A stretch of DNA of 64,000 bases from Vermamoeba vermiformis (lineage: Eukaryota; Tubulinea; Echinamoebida). The notes beneath the pieces are model-generated. The model was not told where the DNA came from. It saw nothing but the letters and a program-made list of their open reading frames with translations, and ran no database searches. The stretch covers positions 1 through 64,000 of the forward strand of contig JBEWZL010000069.1 of assembly GCA_045837725.1 (NCBI GenBank). Direction: 5' to 3'. Below are positions 1 through 12,380 of the stretch, one piece after another. The translations under genes were made by a program, and so were the position numbers. The stretch's first letter is position 1; every line of letters begins with the position of its first letter.

Positions 1-1824
1 CTTGGTGGCGAGTGTCTGGATGCAGTTCTTGTACAAGCTCGTATTTACATCAAAGTCTTGCTTATTATGCGTCGGTTGCAAGAAGTCTGCCTCGATAATA
101 CCAATGACGCCAACCGCATCTGGATTGATCTGATTTTGAATTCCGACGCGCAAGTATGGTTTGATGAGGCGATTTCTGTGGTAGAGCATGATGCCATACA
201 AATTAGGATTATCCACGTTCATACCAAATGTAATCCTCGTGTTTTTCTACAATACAAAAAAAAATTAATAAAATCTGACAAAGAGTAATCGATGGCGAAA
301 TAAATATAAAGCGCATATGCTTAAAATAAAGCCATTACTTACATAAACATCAAACATACGGTAGCCGAGTGAAGCTTCTACAAATTTCGTTCGAACCTTT
401 GTGCCTCGCAAGTTGATAATCATTCTCGGCTTTGAATATAATATAGAACAGTATTCCTAATAGTAGATATTGTCATTAGCACGCGCAAGAAGCAATTAGG
501 ACTGCTAGACTTACTCGCAGCGAGAAATCAATCGGAATTTCAACCTGCGTGCCCTGGCCATTTCGATGCTGTTGGAAATGCAGCTTTTTGCCTTCAGGAG
601 TCTGAATACATATTAAACCATGCATATCCGAGACCTTAAAGCTTACCAATACATTGGCTATCCTAATATCACGTGGGTCTGTTTCAAAATCGAGCTCGTA
701 TGGCGCATCCCGCTCTGTTGAAATTTTTAGCTATTGTTGCCGTTGATCCAGTTAATTATACGTACCTTTGCCAACTGTTCGCAAATTATATACAACGATG
801 TGAGTACCAGTGCCTCCCTTGGTACTATTAGGAATCTTTTTGAATCTGTTCATGATCTCGTGGATGGTTTTGAACGGTGAGTAGGTTTGAATGGCTCCCA
901 GACATTGCTCGGCGGCTTGAAGCTCTGTAAGACACTCTAAATATAATGATAAGCAACTTTTAAGTAGCAACAGTGTTCTAATTGGGACTTACTTCCAGTC
1001 GCATCCCACGTAACCATTGGTACGAGGACTGAAGTTGCATTTTCAGCGAATAAAAAGGTTTGAGACAACATGCCGATGCTAAATGTACTCTTTGATCGAG
1101 TAAACACGAGCGCATCTCGGCCTAAACGCATTGAACCGGATTTGAATCCGTTGCCGTAGTGACCGATCGGTTTATGTCCATTGACTTCTTCCTGCATTGA
1201 TGGTTATGAGTTAGACGCGTTTTGAATACTGAAGTCAGTTTAACTCTAACAGAGCTTTGGGATTGAAATTTGAAAAGCAGTGGATTTGCGCGTGTCAGTC
1301 ACATACGTACCTTCTCACAATATCCAAAACTCAGCATTTTGTACAATTTATCGATTTCCATGCCATAGCCATTATCGGTGAAGCATAATCGAGGTTGGCC
1401 GTTGTCTTCTTCGACATCTATCCAAAATCTGGTCGCCATAACATCCGGATCTGTCGCATTATCTGTGCAATGTTTTAGCTACGTAACGATAGTAATATTA
1501 AGTCGTACGTACCCACGAGTTCGGCTATTGCTCCGAAGGCCCAAATGTGACTTGTCGAATTACTGTGCAAAAATTTGGGATGTGTCTGCAATTTGGATAA
1601 TAATTAGTACGGGCATGTAAATATAATTGTAATAATTAATGTTGTGTCAATTTTGCAATCAATTTGCGAATTGGTGTTCCAGCGAGAGATCGCTCGAATC
1701 TACCTTCTCAAATATTTAGAAATAATCATACCATGCTCTGTTGAACAAAAGCATATTTTTTGGCAGCATCTGACGTTGGTTGCGCCTCGCTAGGGGTCGC
1801 AGTTGCTGGATTACGGATTGCCAT
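1..1824 (-). CDS. MORC-type GHKL ATPase, 5' part (runs off left edge)
   Basis: Nine exons on the minus strand (1732-1824, 1513-1585, 1311-1462, 993-1191, 766-936, 647-714, 515-601, 343-456, and 246 down past base 1) join in phase. The product matches the gene at 27832 exon for exon, with equal exon lengths except a 3 base difference in exon 3. Visible GHKL ATPase signatures are the N-box AIAELVDNATD with its Glu and Asp-Asn, a DNGYGM-type G1 box, the glycine-rich [15 protein letters not shown] lid, and THIVVYNL, typical of MORC proteins. MORC ATPases act in chromatin compaction, gene silencing and immunity (family knowledge). Whether this copy also ends in SAM and U-box domains, as its twin does, lies outside the window. 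No frame lesion is seen in the part present. Confidence 0.85.
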
Positions 1825-2120
1825 CTTCGCGACTGACTGACAATTTAAATTGAATCGATTCCTCTATCGCCGTGTAATTGTAGTAACAAATAATATGTAC
1901 AAAAGGGTGTAAATATTTACAATGCTGAGTATGAGCGCTCGAAGTTTAGATTTTGGGCGCGAAACGGCTAGTTGCGATCTGCGAACACCTTTTCGAGTAT
2001 TATCCAAAATCGCCTCGTGGTTGTTCTATCGACAGAATTTGACTGCTTTCGTTCCGCTCTTGGGAAGCCAAAAGTTGTTTGACGGAAAACTCTTCCCACG
2101 TGATCCAAAAAACGTGAACA
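1..2120. repeat. Left arm of a large inverted duplication
   Basis: This arm is the reverse complement of roughly 27590-29690. Similarity covers nine MORC exons and continues past the start codon into non-coding DNA, including a run at about 1975-2045 matching 27630-27700. Exons are far better conserved than introns, whose lengths differ, so the duplication is not brand new or is under selection. About 25 kb separates the arms. Confidence 0.85.
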
Positions 2121-2402
2121 TCATTTTGTCGGTGTAGCCAAAAACGAACATCTTTCGCCAGTTATTCAATTTATTCGACCGTGAAGTCCTCAGCGCAGAT
2201 TTTTCGCAAGGTACAGTTGCTACAATTTTCTGTCTTCGAGGCGTGGCTTTCGAGATCCGAGAAGAGCGATCTGTTTCTTTTTTCTTCAATATTAAACAAA
2301 AACAATATTATAAACGCCATTTAAATTATTCACATTGTACTCGATGCCCAAATATCGAAAGGCAAGCCCAATCTGATCTTTTCACTCCTAGCGGAGAACT
2401 CC
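1825..2402. other. Divergent intergenic region between the MORC gene and the helicase gene
   Basis: About 580 bases separate two divergent genes, so both promoters should lie here. The part nearest the MORC gene (up to about 2120) is also found upstream of the second MORC gene at 27832, which suggests a duplicated promoter. Short open frames here have no recognisable domain and are not called as genes. Confidence 0.6.
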
Positions 2403-5400
2403 ATGGATCCGAGGAACAAAAAGAAATCAATATTCGATGAAGAGGCTATTATTCAGCTAAAATATAATGGCGAAATTAAGAGGATGTTCTACAATCAAAT
2501 TACGAGTGCGAATCTGGCTTTAGCATTCAAATTAATAACATCAGAAGGATTATTTTTGCGAAGACCAGACGTAAGAATAATATTTAGAATTATTTTACGA
2601 TTTTTTGAAAATGACGTTCGTTTTTTAGCTCGATCTGGTTATGTTTCCCAACGACGATGGTTCATTTAGAGTTCCTATGGACGTAAGTTAAACATATGTC
2701 GTTAAAATAAATATTAATAAAACATAAAGGGAGCTCTGTATGAAGTTGAACAGCGGATCATGAACGCGCAAGCTGAAGAAGTCGTTCTGGATACCAGCGT
2801 GCCATCAAACAATGCCAATAATTTTAATTTACCAATTCCAAAAATACAGACGGAAATAAGACTATTTAATACAAATAACAACGCTGCAAGTAAGCCAGAT
2901 CAAGCATCTCAAGCGAACATCACTTTTTCAACGATGAAAAACATAGACAATGCAAGCGACGATAATAACAATACGAATCAATTACTAGATCCTATTCCAG
3001 AAGAAAAGGAGCCTGAGAAGAAAGAAAAGCCAAAGAAAAAACCACTAGCAACTGCAAAAAACAACGAGAAAATCGAGGAAATGGAAATCGAAACCGCTAT
3101 GACTACAGAAAAGCCTCAAGAACAAACAAACGATGTTATTATGGACCATAATATCAATGTGACTACGCCGCCAAAGATTAAGCTTACAATTCAAGTTGAA
3201 ACTCCCAACACGAATACCACACCAAACACGAACAAAACTCCGAAGCAAAAGAAGCGAAAAATTGTCGAAGAAGACGATAATGATGAAGATTTTACTCCAG
3301 GATCGAAGAAAAAGAGTGCTAAGAAGAAGCGTGGTACATACGACTCGGACGATGACGACGATTATGCACCGAATAAAAAGGAGGCCAAGAAGAAAGACGC
3401 AAGTAAAAAACGAGGCAGAAAAGACGAAGGCGAAGATGAAGGTGACAGTTGGACACCGAACAAGAAGATGAAGCTTAATGATGGTTCATCGAAGAAGAAT
3501 AAGAGCCCGAGATTTTTCTTTGCCTCATCGGGTAATACCAATGTTGCAACTGCACGCGAGAACGGCAACTTGATAGCAAATGATATCAAGTCGTGGGTTA
3601 CTGCCCTTGAAGCCCTGAAAGAAAAAGATATGACGCCAGCAGTAATGGCTGACGAGAAAACTGAACCCAAAGTTGAAAGTACACCCGCACCAACAACTCC
3701 AATCACGCCCGAAGGCAAGAGTCCCAAACTTAGAAAGTCTCCTTCACAAACAAAGATGGAGAAGCCGAGCCACAAAGTTGACGTAGAGAAGTTCTATGAG
3801 TGCTTGAGACCAATTGATTGGACGCACCAAGCTCCCGAGAAGGTTCGTTCAATTTCGAATTCAATGCATTTTCTAACTCTTCTGTGTAGCCTCATGGTCT
3901 ACAATCTAGTTTGTTAGCTTATCAACGCCGAGCTGTAGCGTGGATGATCGCACAAGAGCGTAGGACACGTCCGAGATTGCCCGAAGAACGCGTTGAACTT
4001 GACAAATGTACTTGGGGCCCTGACGTTGTGCTTGGTGGCAAAGGAATTCTAGCTGATGAAATGGGTCTTGGCAAGACGATTGAACTCATAGCGCTTATTT
4101 TGCTTAATGATTCGATCACCAACGATGGCAATATGCCTGTCAGACCTGACGATGACATGTTCCGTGTCAAGAATACTTTGATCGTGGCTCCAAACATTCT
4201 CGTCAATCAATGGTGCAGCGAGCTTCAAAAGCACGCACCAAGTCTTGTTGTCACAGTTTATGATGGCATGCAGACCGATCCAGAAGTCACTAGTAAGCTC
4301 TACATACCTCATTCGGAATATCAATAACACGTCATTTTAGAGGAGAGAATCATGAAGAGTCATGTCGTAGTCACGAGCTACGAAGTTTTACGTTCCGAGA
4401 TTCACTATATTGATGACTTCCATATGGCACTTCGACGCAGTTCGCAAGTGGTAAGCAATTGTGCCGTAGCAGTTTGCGTGGCTAACACTACTCTTTAGTA
4501 TGAAAAGCCTAAAACACCGCTTGTAAATTTCGTGTGGTGGCGTGTTTGCATTGATGAAGCGCAGGAGGTTAAGACTTCCACCAATCAAGTAAGTGCAAAA
4601 ATGACGCTGCAAATCATGTCTTGACAAGGACTAACTCTTCTGTAGGCTGCAGCGATGGTGAGCAAAATTCCAGCAATTCATCGATGGGCAGTTACAGGCA
4701 CGCCTGTTAAGTCTTCTTTTGAGGACATTAGGGGTATTTAATTATTCGTGCCTTATTCCCAAAATTCATAATTTCTCACGTTTGCGTGCAGGCCTTTTGA
4801 TTTTCTTGGGACTTCAAGAATACTGGGACAAGCCCACGAAAGATTTATTGCCCTTATTAGGCAAAATCATGTGGAGGCACGCAAAAGCACATGTGCAAGA
4901 TGACATTGCCATTCCGGGCACAACGATGCACCGACATACTTTGAACTTGTCCAAGTTCGAGAAATTTTGCTTGGAGATTGTTGTCAAGAAGCAAAAAAGC
5001 ATCGGAGAAGACACGCAGAACGCGCAAAATGAATTGGCCAAGTTTTTCAGCGCTCCGTATGCGGTTGTTTACGACCTCATGGAACTGAAGAAAACAAAAG
5101 TTACCGACAAAAACAAAACTACAGTAAGTCGCATTGACGGCTATAATAATCTGACACTAATGTCGTTTCATAGTGCTTGCGCATTATGCTGGAAGAGTCC
5201 CTTAAAGAGACGCGTCAAAAACAGGCTCAACTTTGCGACATTATGAACGAGATTGGAGACGCTTCATTTGCAATGTTCGAAAAAGATCCTAAGCGTGTGA
5301 ATATGCTTGATTTGGCTCGTGATTCATACCAATCAATTCTAGATCTGATCTTCGAAAACAAAGATTCAGATCTGTTCATGAAGTACGTACCGCTATCTAA

Positions 5401-8400
5401 CTTCAGCATATATTAAACTCTACTGTAATAGGGTTGGAAGAATAGATATCGGTGATGATTCTGTCAATGTTCCTGCGCTTCTGGTAGGTCCAAAACTTTC
5501 GATATCCAAAAAAGGAAATAACTGAATTCTTTCATAGACTTCTTGTCCTGGTGCTACTTTTCATGCTCTTGTAAATCTTAGTCGCGTGGCAGCCTCACGA
5601 GATAGCAACAAAGACCCTCAGAACGATGACTACTTGGAACGTGCGCAACTAGTGCAGTTGCAGCACTTGGGTCCAATTAAGAATGACGTGTCTAAAGTTG
5701 CCGAGAAGTACAAGAAACATAGGCGAGAAATCAATGCTATTTCAAATAATAGAAAGAATAACTATCGATCGCCTTGGTGGGTTCGTATTTTGAAGTTCAT
5801 CAAGAACGGCAAGTCTCCGCATTTCACTGAAAAGAGTTTGATCAAGAGTTTGAAGTAAGTTTATATCCTTTTTTCGAAACATCAACACGTGACTTATTGC
5901 TTTGTAGCTCTGGTGTCATTCAAAGTTACAACACGATTTTCACGCAAGATCGAAGTGACGAGTTGAAGCTTTCAGTGACTTCTATTGACGAGCTTATCGA
6001 ACGTATTACTGTTGGTCTGAAAGAAATGGACGAGGTTAGTATTGAACTTGAGTCCTATTAACAACGTGTCATTAACCCTTATCAATTTTTCATAGGCGCG
6101 AACCAATGCCATTAAGGCTTTGAAGGGCGAGTTGCCTGTATCTATGAAAGAGTTAGAAGCTTTTGAAAAGGCAGTAGAGCACGCTGATGACATGTTCACC
6201 AAATATGAAGCATCGGTAGCCACACCTGATAACACTACAGTACGTTTGTTCATGAACGTTGACACGTGTCACAAACTAACGTCTTTGGTTTTAGGCGGTC
6301 AATGCTTTGGACAAAAAAGACGCGTTGATTCAAACAAGAAAGAGTGCAAAGCTGAACGAGACTGAAAGAATTCTTCTGTTCTTGGAAAAGATCGTCATTA
6401 ACGACTCGAACTATTACTTCCATCTGATCGTCCCGAAAGAATTTTCAAAGAGTTCTGTCAATCCTACGGCCACAAACGTGCGAGATCGAGAAGTTTTGAG
6501 TATTTTGACTGAAGACAAGCAAGTCAACATGTCAATTGTTTTGAACGACGAGAAAACTGAAGTTGACAAGCAGTCCTTAATCAACGAGATGAAGTTCGTC
6601 AAAAATATTCAGACAGTTGAAATTAAGGACGATAATAATACACAAAAGATCGATTTTGAGAACTTGGATCCGTTCCAAGAATTCCACCAGGACAGCGTCT
6701 TTAAGCCTAGAGTGGAAATAGACGACATGCCTGGCTTAGAAAACGTTGCCGACGATGCAAACAACAATAACAACCAACAAGATCAGGCTGCAGAAGAAGA
6801 GCCTTTCGACTTGACTTCTGAAACGTTCTTGCATTACAAGTACTACGACTCGTACAACAAAAAGACAGAAGCCAACATTCATTACTTGTCTCTCTGTTAT
6901 CACGAGGCTAGTGCTCAATTCAAAGTACGTCAAATATGTCCATCATATGCATTACGGATACTAACAAAGGACATAACAGGAGTTCGAGTACATTAAGCTC
7001 GAAGTCAGAGCCGGCTTTGACCTCATTGAAGCGTTGACCAAGTACGCTGAAGCCTTGAAAGAGTTTGAAAGCAAAGCTGAACGAAAAACTTTCGAGGAAT
7101 CGACCAAAGAAGAGATCAACACAATTATTGTAAGTCTACTTGTGACCTCGAAATTTCATTCAGTTCTAACTCTTATAGCAGCAAACTTCGATTAATAGAC
7201 GTGCGGAGGCGACTACAGCGTGCAAAAAGCAGCTCGAAGACATCGCGTTTTTGTTAAATGAACGCAAGTTGCTGCAAGATGCACGTCCTGAAGAGGCTTA
7301 TGGATCCAAACTAGCACGAATTATTGACCTATTGGAAGAGCAGTTGAACGAAGACAAGGAATGCAAAGCTTTGGTTTTCTCTTCGTGGAGCGAGGTACGT
7401 GTCAAAGTGTCAAAAAAAAGTGTCTTTTACAAACGATCATCTTTTAGCCGCTGGTTCAATTGGCCGACTTGCTGAAGAAAAAATCGATCCAATACACCGC
7501 CGGTCAAGCCTTGGTAAGCCTTAAGACCATTTGGACCAAATGAATTTTTGATACTAACGTCGTGAAATTTCAGCAAGGAATGTCGGCCCAAAAGACGCAC
7601 GCGGAAAGAATTAACGCGTTCAAAGACAACGCGGCCATTAGAGTCATGTTACTTAGCGCGTTAAAGCAGTCAACTGGTTTGACCTTGACGCAAGCCAATC
7701 ACGTGGTGTTGATGGATCACATTGAGAAATCTTCGGAGGATCAAGCGATCGGAAGGTAAGATAAAGATTTTCCATATTTGGTAATTGGATCGAGGGCACG
7801 TGATGTCAATTAAGGATGACACCGAAAATAACTGAATTTTTGTCTCGATTTATTATTAACGGATACTACACGTTAAAAAATCATAATAAGTCTGTTACAA
7901 AACTGATTTTAAGGCGATTTTCTGAATAATTGAACACGCACTTGAATTAAAGATACGCATGTAGACAATTTTTTGCCCTGAATTTTGACAGTCAAATTTC
8001 ATTTTTTTTGAACTCAAAAAATAATCAGATCTTATTCGGCAAATTACTGCCTTACATGGTCATCGATCGCTTTGCAAGAAAATCGATCACCAAGATGATG
8101 TATTCTATCACTTATATAAGTATTTAAACCAAATATTTAAGCTTTACAGATTGAAATATCACCGCCGGTTTTGGGTGAAAAAAATTCAAGATCTTGCTTC
8201 GATTGCTGAATGTAAGATTTTGTAAGATTTTTTCTTTATACCAATATATTACTATAATTATTTGAGTCGATTACTGCCAAAATTAATCTCTCCTCACTAT
8301 GCGTAAGTTAGATCTGTCGATCTGACGACTGGATCTACTTAAGGTTATATGATACTACCCTCGATTTGCGTTTAAATGATAATAAGTCCCATATAAAGAG

Positions 8401-9395
8401 GGAATAATGTAGTTATATTTTTTCAAATCATGATGTAGTATCGTTTCGCTGATAGATTTCAAAATTTTTGTAAAAAGCAGCGCATGGTTTGAACAGTTCT
8501 CTTATGACAAACCAATGCTTACGATATGCTTTTAAGCACATAAGATGATATACTAAGCTCGATTATTCATTGAAAAAACTACTGAAATGAAATTGAAGAT
8601 CTGATCCCGGTTTGTCCGTCAAACTATGGGTCAACATTCGCTACCGCAGAAATTGTAAGACACAAAAAATCGATCATATATATCATACTTAGATAATATA
8701 AGAACATCATTGGTATTGAAGCTCACCAAAGGTGGCGTTGGTGTGCATTTCGGTACAATTGTGCCGTTTTTTTGCGAAATTTCATGTAAAATAGATTCCA
8801 GTCACTTGTACGAGGTTGAAAAACTAAAATATTGACGGATTATGATAATATAAGTAATCGAGCATAGGCTGATGTGATATGGTTGATGGATGGCTCAGTG
8901 GTGAGCCACGACACGACTAATCAGTAAATTTTTTACTTTGCTAATTGTCGCCATTAGTCTGAACCATGACATATTAGAGAGATGGTTCTAGGAACTGAAA
9001 GTTATCTCACAACATATACTACCGTTATATGATATTGAATCGAATTGAAATCAATTAGTAAAAAAGTCAACGACTACATGCGTATCTTTAACTTTTAGTA
9101 TTTTTTCACGGTCAATTTTTCTAACCCCAATTCTTTCAGAGCGTATCGTATTGGCCAGACTAAGAACACGCACGTGTATAAATACGCAGTGAATTTGAGT
9201 GATGTGAAAGACGAAGAGTTGAAAGATCGTATTAAGAAGATCAATAAGGACAAAGTTTTCATCAGATCTAACGTTGTGGATCCGACTGACGCGACCAATA
9301 CAAATGAGTTAAGAAGGAGCTTTAGTAAAAACGATAACAACAACAACAACAACAACACAAATGTCAAGGTCGTAGAGTTGGGTGACAGAATGTAA
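2403..9395 (+). CDS. SNF2-family helicase, SHPRH-like, without a visible RING
   Basis: Nineteen exons close in phase to a 1,568 residue protein: 2403-2570, 2629-2682, 2730-3842, 3890-4292, 4341-4450, 4499-4588, 4646-4733, 4792-5123, 5174-5382, 5432-5483, 5538-5854, 5908-6034, 6096-6239, 6295-6924, 6980-7129, 7179-7394, 7448-7513, 7574-7755, 9140-9395. A charged Lys/Asp-rich N-terminus (about 75-440) precedes lobe 1: LLAYQRRAVAWM, Walker A ADEMGLGKT, the box II variant IDEAQ, and WAVTGTPV. A coiled-coil-rich insert of several hundred residues separates lobe 2, with ALVFSSWSE, TGLTLTQANHVVLMD and the arginine-finger motif IGRAYRIGQTKNTHVY. The split lobes and long insert recall SHPRH ubiquitin ligases, but the cysteine pattern of a RING is not seen. 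Expected role is ATP-driven chromatin remodelling or DNA-damage tolerance in the nucleus; the family is sure, the orthology tentative. The last intron is very long. Confidence 0.9.
7756..9139. other. Unusually long (1,384 bp) last intron of the helicase gene
   Basis: The other 17 introns of this gene are about 45-65 bases. This one lies inside the conserved motif VI and has normal ends (GTAAG start, TTTCAG end). It is AT-rich and I see no open reading frame, RNA gene or clear terminal repeats in it. It could hold a decayed insertion or a non-coding RNA; nothing proves either. Confidence 0.6.
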
Positions 9396-9619
9396 AATAA
9401 ATTGTATGTGTATTTGTTTATTTTCAGGATTGGTTTTAACTTTTCTCGTAGTTCTCGTTCTGAACTATAAGTTCCACGAGCTTGTCTTTGAGTTTCGTTA
9501 TCTCTTTTTGTATTTTAGTGAGTGTAAGTTTCATTCCAGGAATTTAAATCAGTTGTGAGCTTTGGTTCGTACTTCGTATAGAGTTTGATTTCAGCAATTT
9601 TGGTTTGAAATTTACCAGC

Positions 9620-11220
9620 ATGGAGAATACCAACATAGAACAAACGTACGTAAGATACCATAATTAATTGGCTCACCAATACCCGCTAGAATTGATTTGG
9701 AAAAAGTCGTCGCTGGAGATGAAGAATCAATTGTACATCTGCGACAACTTTTGAGTGTTAGAGGCTGGTGCTTCGTGGATATACCTTCCAATATACAAAA
9801 AATCAGCAGGAGCACGTTAGAAAACGCCGAGAAGTTCTTCCAACTGAATGACGAAGAAAAATCAAAGTATAAATTAGCCACAAATTTCGGTAATTAATCA
9901 CAGTACTTCTTAATAATGTATTGTTGTTATATAATCTATTTTAGTTTTAATTTGGTTAAATTCTCGGGTTAAAAAAATTTAACGATTTGAAGTTCACCGA
10001 TCTGAATTTAATTCTACAGGATACGTTGCACATAAGAGTAAGCAGGCATACCGTGCATTAACAGGACCATTAGTGCAAGAATTAGATATTCCTGAACAGC
10101 TTAAAAGCTGCGTGTCATCTTTGGCTTTTACGCTCGATCGGATGTGCCTTAAGGTAAATGTCTTTAACGTTTTTTTCATCATCAGTAGTGCTGATAAATT
10201 TAATATGTATTAACCGTTACTAGATCCTCGATAATATTAGCGTTCCGTTCTTTGGCTACAAATTAACGTCAGATCCGAACAATAACAATTTAACTCTGAA
10301 AGTTGCGGCTAAATATTCTGGATATGGCATGCTGGATATAGTAGAGTACTATAATAACGATGATAATGATTTACTCGATAAAAGAACCCTCGTTGGTTCG
10401 CACGGAGATCCAGGTCTTTTTTCGATCAGCTTGGGCTCAACGAATCCGGGCTTGAGTATGCTCGATCTTCCTACTAAACAATGGATACCTATTCCTATCG
10501 ACGTAAGCATATTATTATAGCTTAATATACCTCATCAGGCCTAAATTTTTTTTTTTCTAGAAATGCGTTTTATGGTGCGGATCTGAAGCACGATCAATGA
10601 CGCATTATAACGATAAAGCACCGTCTAAACTTCAAGTAGGAGTGCATCGTGTTGAAAAATCAGAAAATGGACCGCGTCGAACACTTTGGTACGAAGTTTG
10701 TACGAAGTATCAAATTCCTGAAGCGATCCGATTTTACGGCATGAACGCTAAGGCTCCAGTCGTAAGTAATACATAATAATATATCATATAGGTGTATTTA
10801 TTTACCAATAATGCATTATAATGGATTATTGATGGCGACATCCGTTCGTTCAAAATCTTTTCAATTTAAATCTTATTTCTCGTAAAATCTATAATTAATT
10901 TATAACTCTCATGTGAAATACCAGACATATTTTAGTAGTAGGGTTTAATTATTTTATATTAGGTGGATCCGCAAACAGATCCGGTTATTCGAGTCAACAT
11001 GAAATGTCTGATGGGCGATATAGTGCCACTAGAATTGCGTGGCAGTGATGTGGTGTATAAAATGAAGCAATTAATGCAAGACAAGAAGGGTTTCCCGCCT
11101 GAAAAACAACGATTGTTGTATCAACCTAAAGGCGTATTAATCGACGAAAAGACGTTGAATGATTATGAAATCAAAGACGGCGATACAGTGTATCAAATAT
11201 TGGCACTAAGAACCAAGTAA
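9620..11220 (+). CDS. 2-oxoglutarate/Fe(II) oxygenase fused to a C-terminal ubiquitin-like domain
   Basis: Six exons (9620-9645, 9690-9889, 10020-10153, 10224-10502, 10561-10761, 10963-11220) give 365 residues in phase. Residues about 10-80 resemble the N-terminal domain of isopenicillin-N-synthase-like dioxygenases (LLSVRGWCFVDIP). The core keeps the iron triad: SHGD with the HxD pair near residue 179 and VHRV with the distal His near 243, followed by an RRTLWYEV strand that would hold the co-substrate Arg. The last 85 residues, encoded by one exon, have a ubiquitin-like fold pattern (GFPPEKQRLLYQPKGVLIDE, then DGDTVYQILALRTK). The tail ends RTK, not GG, so it should not be conjugated or cleaved like ubiquitin. 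Substrate unknown. The fused exon follows a longer intron (201 bases), consistent with domain gain by exon joining. Confidence 0.85.
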
Positions 11221-11270
11221 AATCGACTTCTATCCAAAGTTCAGTACGATACCGAGCCATTACAGCAAAT

Positions 11271-12380
11271 TCAGAGGCCGGCAAACTTTATTGGTACAAC
11301 CACGGCAACAAACAGAATCAAGAGACTTACTACTACTATGTATGCAGTCCAGTTTCGGCTTCTCAAGGGTTGAACTGCCGAAGTCGCTTGCTTCGAAGTA
11401 TGTAGTTTCTTGATTTCAGAAGGAAAAGATGGATGTTCGAATAAGTTCTTGATTAGCACGCCTTCATTACTAATCCAAATTTTCTCTTCAGTAGATGTAT
11501 CCTTGTCACCCTTTCGCAGATGCATGGCAATTACTTTCCAACTGTTGTTAAACACTGGAGCGCCAGAGCTTCCTTTTCGAGTGTCGGTAGTGTAACGAAT
11601 TGTACCTAATTCTTCGTTCACTTTCACAATGACATTCTTCTGCAGCGACACTCGCTTCGTCGCGCCTTTTGGGTGACCAATAATATTGCAGCGGTCCAAT
11701 TTCATTGGTGGTTTTTCCACTAATGCAACATGCGGAACTTTGAAATCCTTTGGAAGGGTAATCTGAACAATTGCGCAATCAAGCTCAGCTATATATACAG
11801 GATCTGCTGCACTTGCCAAGCATCTGACCGGAACTTGGTCCTCTGTGACAAATAAGTAAATTCACGCAAATATTTTTAAACTTACCGTCGAAATCGAAGA
11901 TGAATTCAAAATTTCGGACATCGGATTTCATCACATGAAGAGCAGTCATGACGTGGCAAGTACTAATTAAGAATCCCGTTCCCATGTCAATTTCTGGTTG
12001 CTCGTCAGTCTTTTTTAGAACTATTTTGCAGACAGCACGTTGAATTTCGTCTCCTCGACGTAAAAACGAAATTGGAAGAAGAGTGTTTTCTGCTCCTGTG
12101 ATAGCTTCCAATAACATTTCTTCCGGAATTACTTCTTTATCCTTAAATCTGGTATACATTAATTAGTTTTTCTTCATCTTGGATCTCGAGTTACCCATCA
12201 ACAGCGCAGGATATTATGACGCTTCTTATATTGGTATTGTTTCCGGAGAAATTGGTTTCTGAAATGGTTAGAACGCCGATGGCTGCATTTGACAAACGTA
12301 CGAGGACCGAAATGGTTTGTTTGATAACCATTGTTTCCTTGTTGAAAGCCTGAACCTCCTGTATTATTGTATTGTTGCAT
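11271..12380 (-). CDS. Tail-anchored trypsin-like serine protease with N-terminal Asn/Gly-rich motif
   Basis: Four exons (12302-12380, 12195-12258, 11886-12148, 11271-11842) give 325 residues in phase. The protease domain has the full triad: His in TALHV (about 118), Asp in LDCAIVQI (about 154), Ser in RKGSSGAPVF (about 226), typical of Trypsin_2/V8-like enzymes. There is no signal peptide. A single hydrophobic helix (about 299-322) ends the protein, so it is probably a tail-anchored membrane protein with the catalytic domain facing the cytosol. The first 45 residues contain GNNGYQTNHFGPQ and NFSGNNTN, an Asn/Gly/Gln-rich stretch related to that of the 75-residue protein at 13900. It is divergent from the coiled-coil gene at 12601, 220 bases apart. 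The family and triad are seen; a role in regulated proteolysis or cell death is inferred. Confidence 0.85.

Noticed and set aside
1922-2289. Overlapping short open frames on both strands upstream of the MORC gene
   Set aside because: They lie in the duplicated upstream DNA, are not conserved as protein in the 27450-27715 counterpart, and show no domain; treated as promoter region.
9334-9362. CAA/AAC repeat as a functional microsatellite
   Set aside because: It simply codes the Asn run in the helicase C-terminus; similar runs occur in several genes here.
10963-11220. Stand-alone ubiquitin-like gene
   Set aside because: The exon has an acceptor (TATATTAG) and joins the oxygenase in phase; it starts with GTG and lacks its own ATG.
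11271-12380. Secreted digestive trypsin
   Set aside because: No signal peptide, no pro-peptide cleavage motif, and a C-terminal membrane anchor; the V8/Trypsin_2-like core with N-terminal motif fits an intracellular protease better.
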